Source: Epiperipatus broadwayi | Lineage: Eukaryota; Onychophora; Udeonychophora; Euonychophora; Peripatidae | DNA length: 64,000 nucleotides | NCBI GenBank assembly: GCA_028023455.1 | Contig: JAQFVV010006543.1 | Span: forward strand, 372,001 to 436,000 | Direction of reading: 5' to 3' | In this document: positions 35,441 to 45,400 of the stretch, in pieces | How positions within the stretch are numbered: position 1 is the stretch's first letter | Layout of the letters: each line of letters begins with the position of its first letter | Position numbers and translations under genes: made by a program | Notes under the pieces: generated by a model | What the model was told of the DNA's origin: nothing | The model's database searches: none | What the model saw: only the letters and a program-made list of their open reading frames with translations

Positions 35441-35808
35441 TCTAACAGTCAGTAACATATTTTAAGGCAAAAATCATGAAAGATAAGATTAAAAGATAGC
35501 AGCATAAAATATGAATTAATCAAAATGAAGAATGCATTAAATAAAGGTTTCATTTATAGTTTATTGATTGACTTGAAAAGACATTGGGACTCTTGCCCTT
35601 GACTTTTAGGGTGACATTGTTTTTTCCCCATTTATTTCTCTATATCTATATATTTCTCGTTTTCCCCTTCTTTATTCTCTTTTTTTTGGGGGGAGGGGGG
35701 GATATATATATATGGTGAATAAGTTTAATAAATGAGTATTCTATTTTCATTCTATTTAAACTGTGCAGCCATGATGTTATTAAGGCAACAGTCAATCAAA
35801 TTCACTAG
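35441..35808. other. AT-rich sequence with G-run
   Basis: A G-rich run GGGGGGAGGGGGGG at 35688-35701 follows a T-run. Nothing else is recognised. Confidence 0.55.
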
Positions 35809-35902
35809 TGCAGGTTTGGCAAAAATACACTGTCAGGGTCATAATATAGATCACTTGTGACTATATTATATTGTTGACAGGGCGCTATTGTCTCACCTGC
35901 AC
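35809..35902. repeat. Small MITE-like hairpin
   Basis: It starts GTGCAGGTTTGGCAAAAATA and ends with the complementary GCGCTATTGTCTCACCTGCAC. An inner perfect part, ATAATATAGATCAC, pairs with GTGACTATATTAT. It is 94 bases with an almost complete fold and no TSD was identified. Confidence 0.75.
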
Positions 35903-37218
35903 AGCTGCTTAGTAATATTGTGGCTGCAGATTTTAATTGGAATTAAAATAAAATCCCCATTTATTAAAATATGTCTTCATCTATAACATCTGTTAAGCGC
36001 AATAAATTATTTATATATAGATAGATATTGAACAAAACATTCTAATGATAAACTGGCAAATATATAAACAACTTATAAACTAACTGATTTATAAATTTGC
36101 TTTAAATAACTTAGATATAAATAAAACGAGTAATTTCATATTTTATCTGAATGAAATTAGTAGAGATATTACAGCGGTGGCGAACCTATGGCACGCGTGT
36201 CACAGGTGGCACGTATGAAAATTTTTCTGGCACGTTATCGATTTTCAAATTGTATCCTTATTTTATAACGAAATATGCAAGATTTCAAAATTTTAAGGCG
36301 CCATCTAGCCATAGAATACTAAATTTGAACAAACGCAGAACAAAAATTTCTAAAAATTTCTGAATAGTAACGATGTAATTGTGATATGATAGGAACTTTA
36401 TATTCAAAGGGGGAGAAATGCGCGCAGACAAAGAACACATTCGCAGAAAGTGAGATCGAAGATTCGCGCGGCAAGTACATATATTACGTTATGTGACAGA
36501 AGTTTTTTTTAATTGGTATTTTGTCTTAATTTAACAAGTTGCTCCAATTTTTGTTGTTTAGTTCGCGTGCATGGATTATTCTTTCATAAGTTTTATATTT
36601 ATAATAAACTCTCAGCTTTGTGGCTATTAATTGAACGTCCTCTAAATTTGCTTATTTCTTATCCTGACTGTACTTTGCGATACGATACGAATTGGGACAT
36701 GTCGATACAGATAGTGCGTGTAGAGTACTCAGTTGAGTTTGAAATTTAGTTGTGACAAGAATAATAATATTGCACCTGTGCACTGCATAATACTATTGCT
36801 TTGTAGCTGAATTTTAAAGGTAATTAATTAATTTAAATATACATTAAAGTGAAAATTTTTGAAATATTTAAAGAAATATTTTCGTTATCAATTTTCGTAA
36901 ATTTCTTCTGGTTTTACCCAACATGGCTAGTGGAAATAAAAAAAACAAAAACTACTATTAAAAACAAGCAGCAAAGAATTCCAAAATTGGTGGAATCAAG
37001 AGTATGGGATGATTAATAAAGGAAATAAAGCGGTGTGCATTTTATGTTCCGGGACAGTTGTATGCAAGACATTCTCAGTAAAACGGCATTATGAGACAAA
37101 TCATACACTGCTCCTTGAGAAACACAACGAAGAACAAAAGGAATATACTGCTCAGGCAGTTAAAAACAAGAATATGCAGTCAGCATCTCTAATAAAATTT
37201 ATCAGCAGTTCTTCAAAT

Positions 37219-37615
37219 ATAACCGCTTCTAGTTGTATTTTTATATTGGACTATTTCCATCATCTAATATGCGTATCGAATGTCTTTAGAAAAATTTAAC
37301 TTTATTTAAACATTCCCAATACATTCAACTGTTAGTAAGAGCAGATCAAACAGGTTAGTCCTATTTACTTACTAGTTGTTAGCAATTACTAAAATAATGC
37401 CATCATATACAAATCACTGTTTTTATCTTTTCTATATATATAATTATTAAAATTAACAATTTACATATAAATAAAAACTTCCCTGAATTACATTAAATAA
37501 AGTTAATTTTTTCTAAAGACATTCAATGCGCATATTAGATGATGGAAATAATCAAATATAAAAATACAACTAGAACACCATCATCACAAACCTTCAGGAA
37601 AACATAACCGCTTCT
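37219..37615 (-). mobile_element. Hairpin element, family F4, with 12 bp TSD (copy 2), nested in hAT
   Basis: The TSD ATAACCGCTTCT (37219-37230 and 37604-37615) interrupts the transposase codons for SNITAS. The element at 37231-37603 is the reverse complement of copy 1. It starts AGTTGTATTTTTATATTGGA and ends CACAAACCTTCAGGAAAAC, so the unique lead lies on the right. The hairpin arms are conserved and the loop is longer than in copy 1. This insertion is younger than the hAT copy. Confidence 0.9.
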
Positions 37616-37890
37616 GTTTTTTGTTTGTTTGTTTTTTAAGTAAAATAACTTTATTAACAAAAAAATAAAAATTAAAAAAAAATAAAATATTTACATATTA
37701 ATAAAAAACATTTTTTTCTTCATTTTTTTTCTTTCTTACAAGATAACTAACAAACATTTTTTAAATAATAAACACTATTTCATATTTTACATATAGTAGG
37801 GGGGAAATCCACCCCATCTTTTTCAATTTGTTTTTTTTTTTTTTTTGGAAGATATTTTATACATTTATCCCAATCATCTTCCAGTTTTTT
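37616..37890. mobile_element. Probable second insertion in the hAT transposase, unclassified
   Basis: Between codons that should be adjacent, about 275 bases of T- and A-runs occur. They include TAAGTAAAATAACTTTATTA and a TGGAAGAT/ATCTTCCA hairpin near 37849-37885. The T-rich left end would suit a reverse-oriented retroposon with an A tail. A short TTCTG repeat at both edges could be a TSD but is too short to rely on. Confidence 0.45.
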
Positions 37891-39786
37891 AATGCAATTA
37901 TATTTCTGGTTATCGAAAATTAATGAATATCTTACAGCCCACATTGCTAAACGTGGAAAACTTTTTAGTAGTGGGGAATATGTGATGGAAACATGGTTGA
38001 AATGCGGTCTGTTCTCTCTGAAGACTTTGAAAACAAGGAAAGATTATTCAGAGAATAAAGGATTTGCCTTTGGCTAGGAACATAGTAAAAGACAGAATTC
38101 TGGACATGGCTAAAAATATAACTTATCAGCAAAAAACGGATATAAATTCTTCTGACTTTGTATCTTTCTGTCTTGATGAAAGTATTGATATAACTGGATC
38201 AGCTCATTTAGCAATTTTCATTCGTTATTGTATTGGGAATCATATTAAAGAGGAAGTAATTAATATAAAATCTTTAGCAACAACAAAAAAGGGATGGATA
38301 TCTGCAACGCAGTTGTTGTAAGTGCACTTACAAAAAAAAGAAACTGATTTAAACAAAATTGTGTCAATTACCACTACTGATGGTGCTTGTAGTATGATTG
38401 GAAAGGTAAATGGTTTTCTCAATTTAGTCACCAAACAAATTGGTCATTCAGATCTTGGTTTTCACTGTATTATACACCAGCAGATTTTATGAGCCAAGAT
38501 TAGTTTCAAGTCTTTGGAAGATATTATGATTGTTGTAATAAAAGTGGTGAATTTTATATCTGCACTCCCTTTAAATAAAAGAAATTTTTTTTGGAATTAC
38601 TGCATGAGGTAAACTCAGTCTATAATGATTTACTTATGTACAACAATGTTCGATGGTCTAGTCAGGAAAAATTCTCCAAAAGATTTGTGGACTATTTAGA
38701 TTAAATTAGACTTTTTTTTTCATAATGAAAAAATTATGGAAAAATATAGTCGGTTACTGGATGTCGAATGGCTTTGCAAATTAATGTTTTTCACAGGACT
38801 TAATTCATATTTGAGCGAATTAAATGTTAAGTTGCAAGGTATTAATAAGACAGTTATTGTTATGTTCGATTTAATTGAAGCAATGACAATTAAATTGTAA
38901 GTTTTCAACCGTGACGTTATTTCTAACACATTTAGGTATTTCTCAAATACAAAAAAATTCTTCTTAGATTTAAAAACTCATGAAAAACCAGATCGAATTA
39001 AAATAACACAATAATTTTCTGCTGTAATTCAGGCGATAAGCAATGCATTTTTTTTTCAAGGTTTCAAGATTTCGGGCAATTTGCAGAAACATCGAAATTT
39101 ATTTTATATCCTGATACCAAGGATTAAATAAACTCAATATAGAGATTTTTGAATGGCTCAACTTCGAAGATTTAGAAATGTAATTAATTGATTTTCAGTC
39201 TAGTTCCATATGGAAACCAAAATTTGTCGATTTAAGAAAGGACATGGAAGCAGTTGAAAATGATCGGTTATTGGGCACAATTCAAAAGAACGCAGAATAT
39301 GAAATGAGAATAACTTGGAATGCCATTCCCGAAACCTATAACTGTTTTTAAAAACTAGCAGCTGCTGTATTGTCTATTTTCTCCTCAACTTATGCTTGCG
39401 AGTCGTTATTTCCAAAATAAATTTTATAAAAGATAATTATAGAAATAAGCTGACTGATGAATCCAACGCGGCATGTGCATTGCTTAAAGTTATGACTTAT
39501 GAAGCCGATATACAACATTTGGCATCCAAAGTACAGCAACACACATCTCATTAATAAAAGTTATAATTATTAGTATTGACTTTTATATGGCAAAATGTAT
39601 TGTATACAATTATTTTGTAAATTTTTAAGTCAACTCCTTAATTTAATTTAATAAAATTTTATAACAATTAAATTTTTATTCTTTATTTCCTACTAAGAAT
39701 TTCCCGGCACACCAGAGGTCGGACAAAAAAATAATTGTAATATTTGGCACGCGCATATAAAAAGGTTCGCCACCGCTGAGATATTA

Positions 39787-40066
39787 GATGATAAGAAATT
39801 TGATTGGATATTCTAAATGTTAGTTAGTTAGTTGTTAATATATATTTATGTGTGCGTATGTGTTAATCACTATTACTTACCTACTGAGTTAATTATATAT
39901 ATGGACTAATCTAATAAATAATGTTTTCCCCTTCACTGTGCTTTTGTGATGGCATGCTGAAAAAATACTCCAGTCAACAGCTTAAAGTGTTTTTTAATGA
40001 AGTAGATCGATCGGTCGATCGAAAGACAGACAGACAGGGAGGGAGGGAAAGAGAGGGAGAGAGAGA
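39787..40066. other. AT-rich, then purine-rich sequence
   Basis: The end is strongly purine-rich (GACAGACAGACAGGGAGGGA near 40025) and leads into the GATA arrays. Confidence 0.6.
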
Positions 40067-40102
40067 TTGTTCACAAATGTAAATAAGTAAATAGATAGGT
40101 AA

Positions 40103-40188
<86 letters not shown>

Positions 40189-40223
40189 TGTTCACAAATG
40201 TAAATAGGTAAATAGATAATTAT

Positions 40224-40286
<63 letters not shown>

Positions 40287-40290
40287 CCGA
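40067..40290 (+). repeat. Two (GATA)n microsatellite arrays with duplicated leader
   Basis: Arrays of GATA lie at about 40103-40187 and 40225-40287. Each is preceded by the same leader, GATTGTTCACAAATGTAAAT then AGTAAATAGATAG or GGTAAATAGATA, so leader plus array was duplicated as a unit. The long - strand frames here are only translated microsatellite (repeated YLSI). Confidence 0.95.
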
Positions 40291-40790
40291 ACAGACAAAA
40301 AGAAATACTTATTCATATATTCGATTTTGTAAGTTAAACTGAGATAAGTGTTATTTTGATTAGTAATAAACATTAACGAACTTACGTAAAGTGTTTGGTG
40401 ACAAGTTTGTGAATGTAAATAATTTTAACACTCGTATATTAAATTATAATACTTTGAATAAATAAAATAAAAATGGCGAATGTTTTCAGAATTTCTTTAC
40501 ATTTCTGTAAGAATCTAAGTTCAAGATTTACTTTCAATATAAAAGCAGTATGTTTATAAAATAAAATTCCATTAGTCTTGGATTAATTTTAAATAAATAG
40601 AATAGTCGCTCTCTTTTTTTTTTCGATGTACGAAAGTAATGTTTCTACAAAACAATATCAATTTTATGCTTGAGAAAAGAAACGGTTAATTGCTATAATC
40701 TATCTTGCTGAATAATATGAAGTGAAACTACAAAAAAAAGATATTATTATCATTAGTATTTTATATGCGAAATATATGCATACGATTTTA
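40291..40790. other. AT-rich sequence, no gene recognised
   Basis: No feature is recognised. Confidence 0.5.
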
Positions 40791-40926
40791 TAGATTGTTT
40801 ACTTTCTTTTTTTTTTCATGTGTCAAAGCATCGGCCGGGAAGCGAACTCGCCAACCCGGAGCAATTGCTTGTAAGGCGGCTGTGCTGACCACTCGGCCAC
40901 CAACATTTGACTAGATTGTTTACTTT
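40791..40926 (-). repeat. tRNA-derived retroposon (subfamily 1)
   Basis: Perfect 15 bp TSDs TAGATTGTTTACTTT lie at 40791-40805 and 40912-40926. The - strand unit has the A-box-like TGGCCGAGTGGTCAGC, close to the class II tRNA consensus, a B-box-like GAGTTCGCTTCCC, and an oligo(A) tail. It is the least diverged A box among the six copies. Confidence 0.88.
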
Positions 40927-41671
40927 TAACTGAAATACTTTATGAAAAGATTTCATTACGCTAAAACATTTGTCGCATATATATATATGTGTGTGTGTGC
41001 GTAAAACATAATAAGCATTTAGGTCCTTCAGAAAAACGACCTTTCTTTTCCCTTAAAAAAATAAACAGTAACAATATATACTAGAAATTTTTTATTAGGA
41101 TTGCCAAATAGAATGTGATGACAATTTTAAATTTTTTTCGATCTTCATTCTTGAGTTAAAATATAACATCAACTAAACATCACACCACCTTTACTAAACA
41201 TTATTTTTAAGTAGCAAATATAATTGTCTCATCCTGGTTTGCCATCTAGCGTCAGCTTACACAAATTGGCAGAATTTGTAGTAGGAGAAATAGATTTTCT
41301 AGTTAGAATACATTTATATATGCTTAGATGTTTTGACATAAAGATTAAAAAATCATCTGTATATAAATTATGCTTGTCTGGATATACGCATGTGTATCTA
41401 TGTTTGAGTGTGTATGTTTGAATATAATTTTTAAATGGCAGGATATTTATTTGATTGAAAACTATTTAAATTAGTGGCATATATAAGTTTGGAAAAGATG
41501 GGTTGACTTGTCATCATACCAGAATCTCTTCCAGTATATCATTTTTATCGAGTTACCTTCATATATTTAGATAGGAAGGTTTTTGGTCTGCTTCAAAATA
41601 TTCATTGGAGAAATATTAAAGAACTAACTTTTCTTTCAAGAGAATTTAAGTTCAAACAATATTAGCAATTC
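40927..41671. other. AT-rich sequence, no gene recognised
   Basis: A 65-codon + frame at 41224-41421 begins in a less AT-rich patch (CATCTAGCGTCAGCTTACAC), but has no motif I know. It is probably repeat-derived. Confidence 0.45.
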
Positions 41672-41892
41672 AATTTATCCATTCTATTTTGAACACTTTT
41701 TTTTAACAAAAAAAAAACTTTTTCTTGTTCATGTATGTATACACAATTTTATGTTTTGGCTGTCCTGCAGTCTTCTTCAGAAGATTGCAAGACATTCAAA
41801 ACATAAGTTTGTGTGTACATAGATGTACAATAAAAAGTTGTTGTTGTTGTTGTTGTTTTGCTAAAAAGTGCTCAAAGTAGAGTGGATAAATT
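41672..41892. repeat. Hairpin with CTGTCCTGCAGTCTTC centre
   Basis: The left arm starts AATTTATCCATTCTATTTTG and the right arm ends GTAGAGTGGATAAATT. Both carry homopolymer or GTT-rich stretches, TACATAGATGTACA- or ATGTATGTATACA-type segments, and the central pair CTGCAGTCTTCTTCAGAAGA. The central module recurs at both ends of 11438-13051. Confidence 0.8.
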
Positions 41893-42055
41893 GCATTTAT
41901 ATAAGATATTACAGCAAAATAAAGGAAGTGATGAATTTGGTAGGGTATCAATTCAAATAATTTTCAACAATGCAACTGAATTTTCCATAAATTATAAGTA
42001 AATATAGCTAATTCTTAAAAAGTATTTGATTATATATGATATAAATAAATAAATT

Positions 42056-43860
42056 TTTGGGTCATATCCATGTAAATAAACTTATCTTTAGCAAACTTTG
42101 GATTTTAATAAATGGAAAAAAAAAAACTGGATTTAAAAGTGGTTTTAGCACAGTGCATAATATCCCATAATGAGAGAAGTTGTAGAAAATATCAATGAAT
42201 ATGAATTGCCTTTAGGTTTGAGACTTATAGATTATGAAAAAACATTTAATTCAATAAGCATTTCCATGTGTTTAAAACTTTGAATCAATTAGGTACAGAT
42301 CCAGAATATTATCATATTCTGAAAATCGTTGTCAAAATACAAATCTGTGACTAAATTGTATAATGATGATGATAATAACATTAAAATTGAAAAGGATGGG
42401 TGACAAGGATGATTCTGTATTTCCAAAATATTTTTTAGCAGTTGTACAAAAATTATTTTGCAGATTAAGATAAAAAGCTAAAGAAGTAAAAATACAAATT
42501 ATTTAAGTCATTTAAATTTTGAATATGATGTGGTTATTTTTTGCAAATAACATTTCAGGTATCAGATGAAAGTAAAAAAATATGACTAAAGATAAATTTA
42601 AAAATGATTAAAGTAATGTTACTGAATTTCTTCAGAGGAAGAAAATAAATATTAACAATCATGAATTAGAAGAAATTAACAATTATAAAAATCTTAGGTT
42701 AAATTATTAATAAGTTAAAATTAATAGTTAAAATTAATCATAGAATTAAACTTGGATGGAGTACTTTTGATAGAAATAATTTAGTACAAAAATAAAACAT
42801 GTCTATGAGTTTGGAAAGAAAGATTGTTTTAATAGATATATTTTGCTAGTTCTTACTTATGGATTTGATATTTGGACACTTAACAAAAAAAATCAATATA
42901 AAGACTTCATACCACTCATCAAAATATGGAAAGATGTATGTTAGGAGTAGCAAAAAGAGTCTGAAAATGAAATTCATAGATGAGAAAACAGATATCACTA
43001 ATATCATTGAAAAGATTAACCTTTAGAGTGCTGATTATTTTATTGGCCAAATGAGGTAAAAGTCAAAACTTTTAATTGGTCAATTGACAAAGTTAAGTGG
43101 CAATTCACAAACTCAAACATCAAAATATATTCATCTTTTAATATTATATTCACTTTAGTTTTGTTTGTAAAAAGTATATTAATAATTTGTCAGGTTATGA
43201 AAATGAACGAAAGTTTTTTCAAAAATAAATTTATTATATAATTATAGAAATTTTTGCTAGAGGAAAATGTAAAATGAAATCTTACTCACCAATCAAAACG
43301 TTTTGCTAATGACGTGATTTTCTTTGCCAATTTTAGTTGCAGAAAAGTAAATAATTTTTGTTAAAAGTCTTAACTATTTTTCCAAAATAATTTTATTTTT
43401 AGCATATTTTATTAATAATTTGTCAAAAAATACTGTTAAGATGGACTAAAACATTCGTTTATCATTTTCGAAATGAAACAAAAACAGATCGTAACTCTTT
43501 ACTTTTTGGCAGCCATTTTCTTTGTTGTCAAAATTTAATAGCCAATAAGATTTAAGAAGGGGTGTTATTTTTTTCTTTGTTTGACATATAAGGCCATTTT
43601 TATTGATTTTTTACTTGTAAAATAATTCAAGAGAGGGCAGCATCTTACAGAACTTTTTTTAATCTTTAAAAAGAGCGCAAAATCGTAATCATAGTACGAA
43701 AAGTGACCGATTTAGAGTGACATCAAGCCACTTCATTTTTAAATGAGACAGTCATGCAAAGAGTTAAAAAAAGACTAAGTTCAGAGAGACCACAATTCTG
43801 CAGAGTTTTGATAATGATTGAAAATGATAATGATGAAAATATAATAAAAAAATTCTGAAT
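42056..43860 (+). pseudogene. Second RTE-like copy, 5' truncated and interrupted
   Basis: It aligns by eye with 3270-4479 of the first RTE copy: GGATTTAAAAGTGGTTTTAG near 42130, DYEKTFNSIS-like codons near 42230, the catalytic box region read as FEYD near 42516-42527 instead of FADD, and a C-terminal MERCMLGVAKRV-like block near 42928. It is interrupted by the TTAA-flanked MITE at 43020-43763. The 3' end resumes at about 43768 and finishes in the ATGATAATGATG tail near 43840. Part of the C-terminal coding region is also deleted. Dead. Confidence 0.85.
43016..43767. mobile_element. piggyBac-like MITE, copy 2, nested in the RTE copy
   Basis: TTAA occurs at 43016-43019 and 43764-43767. The element between begins CTTTAGAGTGCTGATTATTT and ends CATGCAAAGAG, giving short imperfect terminal repeats. 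Removing it with one TTAA rejoins the RTE sequence (TTGAAAAGA...AAAAGACTAAG). The body matches copy 1 at 13814-14574. No transposase is encoded. Confidence 0.85.
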
Positions 43861-45320
43861 TGTAAACTATAACAAAATAAAACCTAACGTTAAAATTTCA
43901 AGGAAATCCCTTTTAAAATCATTTATATCAAACTCTTAAATATTTCTAACCAACAAATAAAATTAGACTTCAATCTGTATTCAGGATTCATAGGCATCCT
44001 AAGCAATTTTATTTTTTTGATTTAAAGTATTTCAGATAAATATATTTATTTCATAAATAATCATTAAAATCAGTAAACACTTAGACAATCCCAATATCGA
44101 TAACAATCAACAATCTCAACCTGTTGTCAAGGCAACATCCATTTAACAATAAAGTAAATTTAGCTTGTGGTATCTGTTTTTAATTGGTGCTTTGCTTCAT
44201 TATATCACAGCTGAAATATTATTTATAAAAATACACAGAAAATTCCCATTAAATTTCTCATTGAAATCTTAATGCTGTGAATATCTTTTATTTAATGTAA
44301 AATGAAAAATGTAAACTTTTTTCCAAATTAATATTAATTTGTTAACTTTTATAAAAATAATAACTCAACACAGAAAAATTTATCTTAGTCAAGTAGAAAT
44401 TTAATTAATTTTATTTTATATAAATCTCATCATTTGAATCACATACATGTATGATATAATCAATTATTAAATTAATACATTATGGATGTAAATTTTTTAG
44501 TATAATGATATCTTCTATTAATTTATTATAAAAATAAGTTGCAATATTTTTATATAATAAACAAATTCTGAAATATAAACTATGATAACATAAAACTCAT
44601 AGAATCCATTTTAAAATAACTGTTTTTAACAGCTTTGGCAAATCTTAAATATTCTAAGCAGGCTTGAACTTTATATATATATACATTTTTACCTTATATT
44701 TATAATGAATTAATAGAAATTCCTTAAGTGCTCTCAATTACAATCATTTTAATATATACTTTTGTAATACATTAATTCCATAATTATTTAATTTAATCGG
44801 TGATGTTTATATAAAATGAATTTAATTACTTGAAATGTGTTTATTAAATGTGAAAAAGACATAAATTAGTAGTGATAAATTTCATAAAATAAATAATACC
44901 TTCCCTACAAAAGTATATATATATTGTAATGGGCACAGACGTCGTTACATTGTTTTTTTTATTAGTAAACATGAAAAAAAATAAAAGTTTGCAAATAAAA
45001 CTTCTTTTTTTTAAGAATTAAAAATTGAAAATTAAAATTCTATACTAAACTCGTATCTCTATAAAATCGCACAGATGAAAAAAAAATTATTAAAATAAAA
45101 CTTTATTAAAAATAGAAAAGGTATTGTAAAAGCAAAAACTTAAAAAAGATTTAGAGATAAAAATATATCTTTAAGTTTGAAAACAAATTAATTAATGTTA
45201 TTGAAAAATGGAAATGATTATTTTAATTAGTCAATGTAGACTAGCCTTGGGCATTTAAATGTATAAGCAATATTCAGATAGGAAAGAAAAACAATGGAAT
45301 CGGACCTCAGCGAAAGGACC
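43861..45320. other. AT-rich sequence, no gene recognised
   Basis: No feature is recognised. Confidence 0.55.
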
Positions 45321-45324
45321 ATCA

Positions 45325-45400
45325 CACCGATGACGTAATGTCAATTGAATCCTTAAAATTAATATAAAAGGAAAAGTTTGGAAATGATTGAGAGTGATTA
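45325..45400 (+). promoter_or_regulatory. Weak promoter-like cluster
   Basis: A CRE-like TGACGTAA near 45329 is followed about 30 bases later by AATATAAAAGGA, which resembles a TATA box. No downstream gene was found and both motifs are short, so this may be chance. Confidence 0.25.

Larger units (their letters stand above)
36923..39554 (+). pseudogene. hAT transposase with BED zinc finger, inactivated
   Basis: hAT transposases bind TIRs and excise DNA by a DDE mechanism with a dimerisation domain at the C-terminus. The likely start is ATG 36923. A stop and frameshift come about a dozen codons later. A BED-type finger follows: CILC at 37036-37047 and the HYETNH histidines at 37086-37104. After the insertion the frame resumes with HIAKRGKLFSSGEY near 37940. 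Catalytic-type residues are visible: D of CLDES at 38175-38177, D of TTDGA at 38379-38381, and E of YACESLF at 39400-39402. The C-terminus runs to TAA 39552. At least five stops or frameshifts occur. It resembles vertebrate genes that were domesticated from hAT transposases (GTF2IRD2 or ZBED-like wording), but here it is clearly a transposon pseudogene. Confidence 0.9.
36164..39786 (+). mobile_element. hAT-family DNA transposon with TIRs and 8 bp TSD
   Basis: The element at 36172-39778 (3607 bp) is bounded by perfect 16 bp TIRs, CAGCGGTGGCGAACCT and its reverse complement, then less perfect GGCACGCG-containing subterminal repeats. The exact 8 bp TSD AGATATTA is at 36164-36171 and 39779-39786. 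An 8 bp TSD and a CAG tip are hallmarks of hAT elements. Inside is a broken transposase gene interrupted by at least one clear nested insertion (37231-37603). The intact TSD and TIRs mean the copy has not moved since insertion, and could still be bound in trans by an active relative. Confidence 0.95.

Noticed and set aside
36923-39554. Domesticated host gene of the GTF2IRD2/ZBED type
   Set aside because: The frame has several stops and frameshifts and lies exactly between TIRs with an 8 bp TSD, so it is a transposon pseudogene.
40083-40287. CRISPR-like direct repeats
   Set aside because: They are a simple tetranucleotide microsatellite in animal DNA, with no spacers.
39974-40373. Open frames of 73 and 100 codons on the minus strand
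   Set aside because: They are translations of the GATA microsatellite (repeated YLSI) and not genes.
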